Below are positions 13,489 to 26,180 of a DNA stretch of 64,000 nt, piece after piece. Positions within the stretch are counted from its first letter, which is position 1, and each line of letters opens with the position of its first letter. A model generated the notes under the pieces. The model saw only the letters and a program-made list of their open reading frames with translations. It did no database searches and was not told the DNA's origin. This stretch comes from Casuarina equisetifolia (Eukaryota; Streptophyta; Magnoliopsida; Fagales; Casuarinaceae): positions 14,446,875-14,510,874 of the forward strand of contig CM052361.1 of assembly GCA_028551475.1 (NCBI GenBank), read 5' to 3'. The position numbers and the translations under genes were made by a program.

Positions 13489-14984
13489 AGATATATGAGA
13501 TGGCATAATCATCTAGGCCATAGATGACCAACAATGTGTTCATTGCAGACTTGTTGTTGGGGATGGTTATGTAACCATCACAAGAGGCGAAAGTATCAGA
13601 AACTTTTTTGAGCACGCTGAAGAGGCTGAGGAGGAAGAGGTAACAGAAACTCTGATGGCCCAATAAACTTCTTTTCTTGCATTGGAAGTTTCTTGCTTTT
13701 GTTCTCCAACATTTTCAAAGGAAAAACTCTGCAAGTTTATATTCATCTTTTATGTTATGCACACTTTCAGGATGATGATTCCATGGACAAGGATGGAAAT
13801 GAGCTGGATGGAGAATGCTCCCGTCCTCAAAAACATGCGAAGAGTCCTGAGCTTGCTCGAGAGTTTCTTCTGGATGCTGCAACTGTTATTTTTAAGGAAC
13901 AGGCATGTGCCATTTGCTGACCCCTTTTTTGCTTTTTTTCTGTTTTCCTTTTTTTGTCTACCTGTTTACTTTTCCTTGTCTAGTTTTTTACTTCAAGGGA
14001 TGACAAGTGTGGCTTGTGGAAAGGAAGGTTATTAACTAGACTTGTTGATAAAAGGAATTACATTTATAATGTTGTTCAAAAGGTAGATTATGAACTGGTA
14101 ATTAAACCTGTAATTGTTAAGAAAGAAGTACTATGTCAGATTTTTTGGCTGATGGTTGAAACTTGAGTTGCCTCCACCAAAAAAGTTTGAGGCTCAATTA
14201 ATGGAAAAGGGCTTCCAAATGTCAAAGATTTTGGGAAACAGGACAAAAAATCCAGTGATTTTTTAAAGTGCTGCAACTAGAACAGTGAAAATTATCTTGG
14301 TCAGATGTTGTGATTGCTTCTACCATCAATGCCTGGTTCTTCAGGGTTCCCCCTGAATTATATGTCAATGCTTGCTCATAGAATTATAGCAAGTTTTCCC
14401 AAAAGAAAAGAAGGAAGAAAGAACTAAGCAAGCACATATGGGTGGAAGGGCCTGTCATTTGACCGACAAATTCTAAATGATTGTTAGAGAATTTTATATA
14501 ATCAACACACATTTTGATTATGCATCAAGCAAAATCTAGGACTCAAGAACACATGAAATGAGTTTAGCAGAAGTGAAGATGTTGAAATGAGTAACTCAAG
14601 AATCTGTTAACAATAACAATGAAAAAAGTCATGGCCACCTGTGATTCAACAGTTGATTTACTTTTCACAATGTTAACAAGTTGAGATCTTGGCTTTGTTG
14701 AGCTAGGTTCAGTTTCTATGGTCTAGCTTATTATGTAGTCTCATATACGTGAACAACTACTCAAGTTGTTTTGTTGTCTTTACCTAATAAGCATTGATGA
14801 CCTTCCCTCGAAGAAACAGTTGGCTCATTTAAAATTCTAGTTATCCTGCTTCAAAATCAATTCTAAATGACTTCTCAAGGTCATATGCTACTTATGCAAG
14901 TTAAGATGTAATACAGTTGAAGTGGGCACCTTGGAGCTGGGTTGGTCATCTATGGCCTAGATGATTATGCCATCTCATATATCT
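13489..14984. mobile_element. TIR DNA transposon with exon-like cargo (MULE/Pack-MULE-like candidate)
   Basis: The block is 1496 bp and is bounded by perfectly matching 44-bp terminal inverted repeats (13489-13532 and 14941-14984). The ends begin AGATATATGAGATGGC, and the left side has an extra G giving GAGATATATG, reminiscent of Mutator-type ends. No transposase is visible, so it is non-autonomous. The left part carries two exon-like segments with splice sites. No convincing 9-bp target duplication is present; the flanks are satellite but in different monomer phases. The rest (about 14040-14940) is non-coding with no recognised feature. The TIR structure is certain. Superfamily assignment is inference from end sequence and TIR length. 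Confidence 0.8.
13549..13915 (+). pseudogene. Captured host-gene fragment (two exon-like segments) inside the TIR element
   Basis: Segment 1 (13549 to about 13641) follows an acceptor TTCATTGCAG and reads LVVGDGYVTITRGES, then an acidic run of Glu residues, ending at a donor GAAGAG/GTAACA. Segment 2 (about 13771-13902) follows CACACTTTCAG and reads DDDSMDKDGNELDGE, ending with SPELAREFLLDAATVIFKEQ. The phases are compatible with splicing of the two segments. Segment 2 could run on to a TGA at 13918-13920. The sequence looks like real protein-coding exons with an intron, but I do not recognise the parent gene. No full gene is present, so it is called a captured fragment rather than a functional gene. 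Confidence 0.5.
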
Positions 14985-17900
14985 AAAATGGTGAATGTCG
15001 TTTGCTGTGTATTTGTATCTTTGATGTAGTTATTTTTTTTTGTATTTTTTTATATTTTCATAAAAATTTATAAAATAATTTTCTATTTTCTCTTATTTTC
15101 AGTTAATATTTTTTACTATTAAAAGAAGCTATGGGCTTTCGAAGGGTCAGGTAGTCATTGCGCAAGTTTTCAGCAAAAACGAAGGTACTTGTATTTTTTT
15201 GCCATTGACCGGACGATTTTGCCCATGCCAACGAGTACGTCTGTTTTTCCCCAAAATTACCCTGAATGATCGCCCCTAGATCCTGATTAAAATGATGAAT
15301 GTCGTTTGCTACGTATTTGTATCTTTTATGTATTTCTTATTTTTTTGTATTTTTATATATTTTCATAAAAACCTAAAAAATAATTTTTTATTTTTTCTCA
15401 TTGTCAATTAATATTTTTTACTGTTAAAAGTAGCTCTTGGCTTTCGAAGGGTCAGGTTGTCATTGCGCCAGTTTTCAGCAAAAACGGAGGTACTTGTATT
15501 TTCTTGCCATTGACAGGATGATATTGCCCCTGCCAACGAGGTCGTCTATTTTTCCTCAATATTACCCTAAATGACCACCCCTGCATCCTGATTAAAATGG
15601 TGAATGTCGTTTGCAGCGTATTTGTATCTTTGATGTGTTTTTTGTTTTTTTGTATTTTGATATATTTTAATAAAATTTTACAAAATAATTTGTGATTTTT
15701 TCTCATTTTCAGTTAATATTTTTTTTACTAACAAATAAAGCTATGGGCTTTCAAAGGATTCCGTAGTCATTACGCCAGTTTGAAACAAAAACGAAGGTAC
15801 TCGTATTTTTTTTGCCATTGGCCAGACGATTTTGACCCTGCCAACGAGGTCGTCTGTTTTTCCTCAAAATTACCCTGAATGACCGCCCCTGCATCCTGAT
15901 TAAAATGGTGAATGTCCTTTGCTGCATACTTGTATCTTTGATGTATTTTTTATTTTTTCGTATTTTTATATATTTTCATAAAAATTTACAAAATAATTTT
16001 CTATTTTTTCTCATTTTCAGTTAATATTTTTTACTATAAAAAGAAACCTTGGGCTTTCAGAGGGTCAGGTAGTCATTATGCCAGTTTTAAGCAAAAATGG
16101 AGGTACTCATATTTTTTTGTCATTGACGGGATGATTTTGCCCCTGCCAATGAGGTCGCTTGTTTTTCCTCAAAATTACCCCGAATGACCGCCCCTGCATC
16201 TTGATTAAAATGGTGAATGTAGTTTGCAGCGTATTTGTATCTTTGATGTATTTTTTATTTTTTTGTATTTTTATATATTTTCATAAAAATTTACAAAACA
16301 CTTTTCCATTTTTTTCATTTTCAGTTAATATTTTTTACTATTAAAAGAAGCTCTGGGCTTTGGAAGGGTCATGTAGTCATTGCACTAGTTTTCAGCAGAA
16401 ACGGAGGTACTCGTATTTTTTTGCCATTGACTGGACGATTTTGCCCCTACCAACGAGGTCATCTGTCTTTCTTGAAAATTACCCTGAATCACTGCCCCCG
16501 CATCCTGATGAAAATGGTTAATGTCGTTTGCTGCGTATTTGTATCTTTGATGTATTTTTAATTTTTTTATATTTTTATATATTTTCATAAAAATTTACAA
16601 AACAATATCTATTTTCTGTCATTTTATGTTATTATTTTTTACTATTAAATGAAGCTCTGGGCTTTCAAAGGGTCAGGTAGTCATTGCGCCAGTTTTTAGC
16701 AAAAACGGAGGTACTCGTATTTTTTTGTCATTGACCGGATGATTTTGCCCCTGCCAACGAGGTCGTCTGTTCTTCCTCAAAATTGCCCTGAATGACCGCC
16801 CCTGCATCCTGATTAAAATGGTGAATGTCGTTTGCAGCGTATTGTATCTTTGATGTATTTTTAATTTTTTTTTTATATTTTTATATATTTTCATAAAAAT
16901 TTACAGAACAACTTTCTATTTTTTTTCATTTTCAGTTAATATTTTTTACTATTAAAAGAAGCTCTGGGCTTTCGAAGGAAGAGGTAGTCATCACGCCAAT
17001 TTTCAGCAGAAACAGAGGTACTCGTGTTTTTCTGCCATTGACCGGACGATTTTGCCCCTGCCAACGAGGTCGTCCGTTTTTCCTAAAAATTACCCTGAAT
17101 GACCGCCCCCGCTTCCTGAGAAAAATGGTGAATGTCGTTTGTTGCGTATTTGTATCTTTGATGTATTTTTTATTTTTTTTGAATTTTTATATATTTTCAT
17201 TAAAATTTACAAAATAATTTTCAATTTTTTGTCATTTTCAGTTAATATTTTTTACTTTTAAAAGAAGCTCTGGGCTTTCGAAGGGTGAGGTAGTCATTAC
17301 GGCAGTTTTCAGCAAAAACGGAGGTACTCGTCTTTTTTTTTTCCCGTTGATCGAACGAATTTGCCCTTACTAACGAGGTCGTCTATTTTTTCTGAAAATT
17401 ACCCTGAATCACCGCCCCTTCATCCTGCTTAAAATGGAGAATGTCGTTTGCTGTGTATTTGTATCCTCTATCTATTTCTTATTTTTTTTGTATTTTTATA
17501 TATTTTCATAAAAACCTACAAAATAATCTTTTATTTTTTCTGATTTTCAGTTAATATTTTTTACTATTAAAAGAAGCATTGGGCTTTCGAAGGGTCAGGT
17601 TGTCATATGCAAATTTTCATAAAAAACGGAGGTATTCGTATTTTTTTGCCATTGACCGGATGATTTTGCCCCTGCCAACGAGGTCGTCTGTTTTTCCTCA
17701 AAATTACCCTGAATGACCGCCCCTGCATCCTGATTAAAACGGTGAATGTCGTTTGCTGCGTATTTGTATCATTGATGTATTTTTTATTTTTTTGTATTTT
17801 TATATATTTTCATAAAAATTTACAAAATAATTTTCCTTTTTTTGTCATTTTTAGTTAATATTTTTTACTATTAAAACAAGCTCTGGGCTTTCGAAGGGTT

Positions 17901-20900
17901 AGGTAGTCATGACTCACGTTTTCATCAAAAACGGAGGTACCTGTATTTTTTTGCCATTCATCGGATGATTTTACCCCTGCCAATGAGGTCGTCTGTTTTT
18001 CCTCAAAATTACCCTGAATGACCGCCCCTGCATCCTGATTAAAATGGTGAATGTCGTTTGCTGCGTATTTGTATCATTGATGTGTTTTTTATTTTTTTGT
18101 ATTTTTATATATTTTCATAAAAATTTACAAAACAATTCTCCATTTTTTATCATTTTCAGTTAATATTTTTTACTATTAAAAGAATCTCTGGGCTTTCGAA
18201 AGGTCAGGTAGTCATTACGCCAGTTTTCAGCAAAAACGGAGGTACTCGTATTTTTTGGCCATTGATTGGACGATTTTGCTCCTGCCAACGACGTCGTCTG
18301 TTTTTCCACAAAATTACCCTGAACGACCGCCCCTGCTTCCTGTTTAAAATGGTGAATATCGTTTGCTGAGTATTTGTATCTTTGATGTATTTTTTATTTT
18401 TTTGAATTTTTATATATTTTAATAAAAATTTACAAATTAGTTTCAATTTTTTTTCATTTTCAGGTAATATTTTTTTACTTTTAAAAGAAGCTCTGGGCTT
18501 TCGAAGGATGAGGTAGTCATTACGGTAGTTTTCAGCAAAAACGGAGGTACTCGTCTTTTCTTTTTACGTTGATCGAACGATTTTGCCCCTGCTAATGAGG
18601 TCGCCTGTTTTTCCTGAAAATTACCCTGAATCACCGCCCCTGGATCCTGCTTAAAATGGTGAATGTCGTTTCCTGCGTATTTGTATCTTTGATGTATTAT
18701 TTATTTTTTTGTATTTTTATATATTTTCATAAAAATTTAAAAAATAATTTCTATTTTTTGTCATTTTTAGTTAATATTTTTCTCTATTAAATTAAGCTCT
18801 GGGCTTTCAAAAGGTCAAGTAGTCATTACGCCAGTTTTGAGCAAAAACGGAGGTACTCGTATTTTTTTGCCATTGACCGTACGATTTTGCCCCTATCGAC
18901 GAGGTCGTTTTTCTTTCCAGAAAATTACCCTGACTCACCACCCCTGCATCCTGATTAAAATGGTGAATGTCGTTTGCTGCGTATTTGTAGATTTGATGTA
19001 TTTTTAATTTTTTTTTATTTTCATATATTTTCATAAAAATTTACAAAACAATATCTGTATTATGTCATTGTAAGTTAATATTTTTTACTATTAAACGAAG
19101 CTCTGGGCTTTCAAAGGGTCAGGCAGTCATTACGCCAATTTTTAGCCAAAACGGAGGTACTCGTATTTTTTTGCCATTGACCAAACGATTTTGCCCCTGC
19201 CAACGAGGTCGTCTGTTTTTCCTCAAAATTACCCTGAATGACCGCCCCTGCATCCTGATTAAAATGGTGAATGTCGTTTGCTGCGTATTTGTATCTTTGA
19301 TGTATTTTTATATATTTTCATAAAAAATTACAAAATAATTTCTATTTTTTGTCATTTTATGTTAATATTTTTTACTATTAAACGAAGCTCTGGGCTTTCA
19401 AAGGGTCAGGTAGTCATTACGCCAATTTTCAACAAAAACAGAGGTACTCCTATTGTTTTGCCATTGATCGAACGATTTTGCCCCTGCTAACGAGGTCGTC
19501 TGCTTTTCCTGAAAATTACCCTGAATGACCGCCAACGCATCTTGCGTGAAATGGTGAATGTCGTTTGCTGCGTATTTGTATCTTTGATGTATTTTTTATT
19601 TTTTATTTTTATATATTTTCATAAAAATTTACAATATAATTTTCCATTTTTTGTAACTTTCAGTTAATATTTTTTACTATTAAAAGAAACTCTGAGCTTT
19701 TGAAGGGTCAGGTAGTCATTACGCCAGTTTTCAGCAAAAACTGAGGTACTCATATCTTGTTGCCATTGATTGGACGATTTTGCCCCTAGCAACGTGGTCG
19801 TTTGTTTTTCCTCAAAATTACCCAGAATCACCGCCCCTGCATCTTGATTAAAAGGGTGAAGGTCGTTTGCTGCGTATTTGTATCTTTGATGTATTTTTTA
19901 TTTTTTTTGTATTTTTATATATTTCAGAAAAATCTACAAAACAATATCTATTTTATGTCATTTTAGGTTAATATTTTTTACTATTAAACGAAGCTGTAGG
20001 CTTTCAAAGGGTCAGGTAGTCATTACGCCAGTTTTCAGCAAAAACGGAGGTACTCGTATTTTTTTGCCATTGACCGGACGATTTTGCCCCTACCAAGGAA
20101 GTCATCTGTCTTTCCTCAAAATTACCCTGAATCACCGCCCCCGCATCCTAATTAAAATGGCTAATGTCGTTTGCTGCGTATTTGTATCTGTGTTGTATTT
20201 TGAATTTTTTTGTCCTTTTCTATATTTCAATAAAAATTTACAAAACAATATCTATTTTCTGTCATTTTATGTTAATATTTTTTACTATTAAACAAAGCTC
20301 TGAGGTTTCAAAGGGTCAGGTAGTTTTTACGCTAGTTTTGAGCAAAAACAGAGGTACTCGTATTTTTTTGCCAATGGCCGGATGATTTTGCCCCTGCCAA
20401 CGAGGTCGTCTAATTTTCCTCAAAATTACCCTGAATGACTGCCCCTGCATCCTTATTAAAATGGTGAATGTCGTTTGCTGCATATTTGTATCTTTGATGT
20501 ATTTTTTATTTTTTTAAATTTTTATATATTTTCATAAAAATTTACAAAATAAATTTCCATTTTTTGTCATTGTCAGTTAATATTTTTTACTATTAGAAGA
20601 GGCTCTAGGCTTTTGAAGGGTCAGGTGACTCATTACACCAGTTTTCAGTAGAAACAGAGATACTCGTATTATTTTGCCATTGACCGGACGATTTTGCCCC
20701 TGCCAACGAGCTCGTCTATTTTTGCTCACAATTACCCTGAATGACGGCCCCTGCATCCTGATTAAAATGGTGAATGTCGTTTGCTGCGTATTTGTATCAT
20801 TGATGAATTTTTTATTTTTTTATTATTTTTATATATTTTCATAAAAATTTACAAAATAATTTTCTATTTTTTCTCATTTTCAGTTAATATTTTTTACTAT

Positions 20901-23399
20901 TAAAAAAGCTCTGGGCTTTCGAAAGGTCAGGTAGTCATTACGCCAGTTTTCAGCAAAAACGAAGGTACTCGTATTTTTTTGCCATTGACCGGACAATTTC
21001 CCCTTGCCAACGAGGTTGTCTGTCTTTCCTGAAAATTACCCTGAATCACCGCCCTGCATGCTGATTAAAAAGGTGAATCTCGTTTGCAGCGTATTTGTAT
21101 CTTTGATATATTTTTTATTTTTTTTTATCTTTTTATATATTCTCATAAAAATTTACAAAATCATTTTCATTTTTTCTCATTTTTAGTTAATATTTTTTAC
21201 TATTAAAAGAAGCTATGGGCTTTCGAAGGATCAGGTAGTCATTACACCAGTTCTAAGCACAAACGGAGGTACTCGTATTTTTTTGCCATTGACCGGACGA
21301 TTTTGCCCCTGCCAACGAGGTCGACTAATTTTCCTCAAAATTACCCTGAATGACCGCCCGTGCATCCTTATTAAAATGGTGAATGTCGTTTGCTGCGTAT
21401 TTGTATCTTTGATGTATTTTTTATTTTTTAAAATTTTTATATATTTTCATAAAAATTTACAAAACAATTTCTATTTTTTGTCATTTTTAGTTAATATTTT
21501 TCACTATTAAATTAAGTCTGGGCTTTCAAAGGGTCAGGTAGTCATTACGCCAGTTTTGAGCAAAAACGGAGGTACTCGTATTTTTTTGCCATTGACCGAA
21601 CGATTTTGCCCCTGCCAACGAGGTCATCTATCTTTGTTGAAAATTACCCTGAATCACCGCCCTTGCATCCTAATTGATATGGTGAATGTCGTTTGCTGCG
21701 TATTTGTATCTTTGATGTATTTTTTATTTTTTTTCTATTTTTATATATTTTCATAAAAATTTACAAAATAATTTTCTATTTTTTGTCATTTTTAGTTAAT
21801 ATTTTTTACTATTAAAAGAAGCTCTGGGCTTTCGAAGGATCAGGTAGTCATTACGCCAGTTTTAAGCAAAAACGGAGGTACTCGTATTTTTTTGCCATTG
21901 ACCGGACGATTTTGCCCCTGCCAACGAGGTCGTCTAATTTTCCTCAAAATTACCCTGAATGACCGCCCCTGCATCTTTATTAAAATGGTGAATGTCGTTT
22001 GCTGCCTATTTCTATCTTTGATGTATTTTTAATTTTTTTTTGTATTTTTCTATATTTTCATAAAAATTTACAAAACAATATCTATTTTCTGTCATTTTAT
22101 GTTAATATTTTTTACTATTAAACGAAGCTCTAGGCTTTCAAAGGGCCAGGTAGTCATTACGCCAGTTTTCAGTAAAAACGGAGGTACTCGTATTTTTTTG
22201 CCAGTGACCGGACGATTTTTCCCTACCAACGAGGTCGTCTAATTTTCTTCAAAATTACCCTAAGTGACCGCCCTTGCATCCTTATTAAAATGGTGAATGT
22301 CGTTTGCTGCGTATTTGTATCTTTGATGTATTTTTTATTTTTTTTTATTTTTATATATTTTCATAAAAATTTACAAAATAAATTTCCATTTTTTTGTCAT
22401 TTTCAATTAATATTTTTTACTATTAAAACAAGCTTTGGGCTTCCGAAGGGTCAGGTAGTCATTACACCAATTTTCAACAAGAACGGAGGTACTCTTATTT
22501 TTTTTGCCATTCACCAGACGATTTTGCCCCTGCCAACAAGGTCGGCTAATTTTCCTCAAAATTACCCTGAATGACCGCCCCTGCATCCTTATTAAAATGG
22601 TGAATGTCGTTTGCTGCCTATTTGTATCTTTGATGTATTTTTAATTTTTTTGTATTTTTCTATATTTTCATAAAAATTTATAAAACAATATCTATTTTCT
22701 GTCATTTTATGTTAATATTTTTTACTATTAAACGAAGCTCTGGGCTTTCAAAGGGCCAAGTAGTCATTACGCCAGTATTCAGCAAAAACGGAGGTACTCG
22801 TATTTTTTTGCCATTGACCGGACGATTTTTCCCTACCAACGAGGTCATCTAATTTTCTTCGAAATTACCCTGAGTGACCGCCCCTGCATCCTTATTAAAA
22901 TGGTGAATGTCGTTTGCTGTGTATTTGTATCTTTAATGTATTATTTATTTTTTTTTTATTTTTATATTTTTTCATAAAAATTTAAAAAAGAAATTTCCAT
23001 TTTTTGTCATTTTCAGTTAATATTTTTTATTATTAAAACAAGCTTTGGGCTTTCGAAGGGTCAGGTAGTCATTACACCAATTTTCAACAAGAACGGAGGT
23101 ACTCTTGTTTTATTGCCATTCATTGGACGATTTTGCCCCTGCCAACGAGGTGGTCTGTTTTTCCTTAAAATTACCCTGAATGACTGCCCCTGCATCCTGA
23201 TTAAAATGGTGAATGTCGTTTGCTGCGTATTTGTATCCTTGATGTATTTTTTATTTTTTTATATTTTTATATATTTTCATAAAAATTTACAAAACAATTT
23301 CTATTTTTTGTCATTTTATGTTAATATTTTTTACTATTAAACGAAGCTCTTGGCTTTCAAAGGGTCAGGTAGTCATTACGCTAGTTTTCAGCAAAACGG
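14985..23399 (+). repeat. Satellite block C, ~305-bp monomer, ~27 copies
   Basis: Same monomer and orientation as blocks A and B. It starts at AAAATGGTGAATGTCG directly after the right inverted repeat and runs into the N gap. Monomers here are more variable. Several, for example near 16610, 19060, 19970, 20270, 22090 and 22700, share a TTTATGTTAATATTTTTTAC form with AAACGAAGCTC, marking a recurrent sub-variant. A dimeric higher-order repeat lies near its right end. Confidence 0.93.
21985..23200 (+). repeat. Dimeric higher-order repeat, ~606 bp, ~2 copies
   Basis: Paired variant monomers recur. AAAGGGCCAGGTAG (about 22140) matches AAAGGGCCAAGTAG (about 22746), and ACACCAATTTTCAACAAGAA (about 22464) recurs at about 23073, a step of about 606 bp. 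The copies have diverged more than those of the 611-bp and 1.21-kb repeats. Confidence 0.7.
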
Positions 23400-23899
23400 N
23401 NNNNNNNNNNNNNNNNNNNNNNNNNNNNNNNNNNNNNNNNNNNNNNNNNNNNNNNNNNNNNNNNNNNNNNNNNNNNNNNNNNNNNNNNNNNNNNNNNNNN
23501 NNNNNNNNNNNNNNNNNNNNNNNNNNNNNNNNNNNNNNNNNNNNNNNNNNNNNNNNNNNNNNNNNNNNNNNNNNNNNNNNNNNNNNNNNNNNNNNNNNNN
23601 NNNNNNNNNNNNNNNNNNNNNNNNNNNNNNNNNNNNNNNNNNNNNNNNNNNNNNNNNNNNNNNNNNNNNNNNNNNNNNNNNNNNNNNNNNNNNNNNNNNN
23701 NNNNNNNNNNNNNNNNNNNNNNNNNNNNNNNNNNNNNNNNNNNNNNNNNNNNNNNNNNNNNNNNNNNNNNNNNNNNNNNNNNNNNNNNNNNNNNNNNNNN
23801 NNNNNNNNNNNNNNNNNNNNNNNNNNNNNNNNNNNNNNNNNNNNNNNNNNNNNNNNNNNNNNNNNNNNNNNNNNNNNNNNNNNNNNNNNNNNNNNNNNN
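23400..23899. other. Assembly gap (500 N)
   Basis: Exactly 500 consecutive N with satellite monomer on both sides. The round number suggests a placeholder, so the true amount of satellite here is unknown. Open frames that appear to cross it have no meaning. Confidence 0.98.
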
Positions 23900-24689
23900 T
23901 CAAAATTACCATGAATGACCGCCCTTGCATCTTAATTAAAATAGTGAATGTCGTTTGCTGCGTATTTGTATCTTTCATGTACCTTTTTTTTATATTTTTA
24001 TATATTTTAATAAAAATTTACAAAATAATTTTCCATTTTTTCTCATTTTCAGTTAATATTTTTTACTATTAAAAGAAGCTCTGGGCTTTCGAAAGGCTCA
24101 GGTAGTCATTTCGCTAGTTTTTAGCAAAAACGGAGGTAGTTGTATTTTTTTGCCATTGACTGGACGATTTTGCCCCTACCAACGAGGTCGTCTGTTTTTC
24201 CTCAAAATTATCCTGAATAACCGCCCCTACATATTGATTAAAATGGTGAATGTCGTTTGCTACGTATTTGTATCTTTGATGTATTTTTTAATTTTTTGTA
24301 TTTTTATATATATTCATAAAAATTTACAAAACAATTTCTATTTTTTGTCATTTTCATTTAATAACTATTAAAAGAAGCTCTGGGCTTTCGAAGGGTCAGG
24401 TAGTCATTACACCAGTTTTTAGCAAAAACGGAGGTACTCGTATTTTTTTGCCATTGACTGGACGATTTTGCCTCGACCAACGACGTCATCTGTTTTCCTC
24501 AAAATTACCTTGAATGACCGCCCCTATATCCTGATTAAAATAATGAATGTCGTTTGCGGCGTATTTGTATCTTTCATGTACCTTTTATTTTTTTGTATTT
24601 TTATATATTTTCATAAAAATTTACAAAATAATTTTCCATTTTTTTTCATTTTCAGTTAATATTTTTTACTATTAAAAGAAGCTCTGGGC

Positions 24690-26180
24690 TTTCGAAGGGT
24701 CAGGTAGTCATTACGCCAGTTTTCATCAAAAACGGAGGTACTCGTATTTTTTTTCCATTGACCGGACGATTTTGCCTTTACCAACGAGGCCATTTGTTTT
24801 TCCTAAATATTACCCTGAATGACCGGCCCTGCATCTTGATTAAAATGGTGAATGTCGTTTTTCGCGTATTTGTATCTTTGATGTATTTTTTATTTTTTTA
24901 TATTTTTATATATTTTCATAAAAATTTGCAAAATAATTTTCTATTTTGTCATTTTTAGTTAATATTTTTTACTATTAAAAGAAGCTCTGGGCTTTCGAAG
25001 GGTCAGGTAGTCATTACGCCAGTTTTCAGCAAAAAAGTAGCTACTCATATTTTTTTGCCATTGACCGGACTATTCTGCCCCTGCTAACAAGGTCGTCTGT
25101 TTTTCCTCAAAATTACCCTGAATGACTGCCCTTGCATTCCAATTAAAATGGTGAATGTCGTTTGTCGCGTATTTCTATCTTTGATGTATTTTTTATTTTT
25201 TTGTATTTTTATATATTTTCATAAAAATTTACAAAATAATTTTCTATTTTTTGTCCTTTTCAGTTAATTTTTTTACTATTAACAGAAGCTTTAGGCTTTC
25301 GAAGGGTCAGGTAGTCATTACGCCAGTTTTGAGCAAAAACAGAGGTACTCGTATTTTTTTGCCATTGACTGGACGATTTTGCCCCTACCAACGAGGTCGT
25401 CTATTTTTCCTAAAAATTACCGTGAATGATAGGCGCTGCATCCTGATTAAAATGGTGAATGTCGTTTGCCGCATATTTGTATCTTTGATGTATTTTTTAT
25501 TTTTTTTTATATTTTTATATATTTTCATAAAAATTTACAAAATAATTTTCCATTTTTTGTCATTTTCAGTTAATATTTTTTACTATTAAAAGAAGCTCTG
25601 GGCTTTCGAAGGGTCAGGTAGTCATTACGCCAGTTTTCATCAAAAACGGAGGTACTCGTATTTTTTTGCCATTGACCGGACGATTTTGCCTTTACCAACG
25701 AGGCCATTTGTTTTTCCTAAATATTACCCTAAATGACCGGCCCTGCATCCTGATTAAAATGGTGAATGTCGTTTTTCGCGTATTTGTATCTTTGATGTAT
25801 TTTTATTTTTTTATATTTTTATATATTTTCATAAAAATTTGCAAAATAATTTTCTATTTTTTTTCATTTTTAGTTAATATTTTTTACTATTAAAAGAAGC
25901 TCTGGGCTTTCGAAGGTTCAGGTAGTCATTACGCTAGTTTTCAGCAAAAAAGTAGCTACTCATATTTTTTTGCCATTGACCGGACTATTTTGCCCCTGCC
26001 AACGAGGTCGTCTGTTTTTCCTCAAAATTACCCTGAATGACCGCCTTGCATTCCAATTAAAATGGTGAATGTCGTTTGCCGCGTATTTGTATCTTTGATG
26101 TATTTTTTATTTTTTTTGTATTTTTATATATTTTCATAAAAATTTACAAAATAATTTTCTATTTTTTGTCATTTTCAATT
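24690..26180 (+). repeat. Trimeric higher-order repeat, ~908 bp, ~1.6 copies
   Basis: The variant GCCTTTACCAACGAGGCC occurs near 24774 and again near 25687. AAAAAGTAGCTACTCAT occurs near 25032 and 25946. The step is about 908-914 bp, three monomers. The second copy is followed directly by the 915-bp repeat. Confidence 0.75.

Noticed and set aside
23318-24072. Long open frames of 196-240 codons around 23.3-24.1 kb
   Set aside because: They are open only because they run through 500 N.
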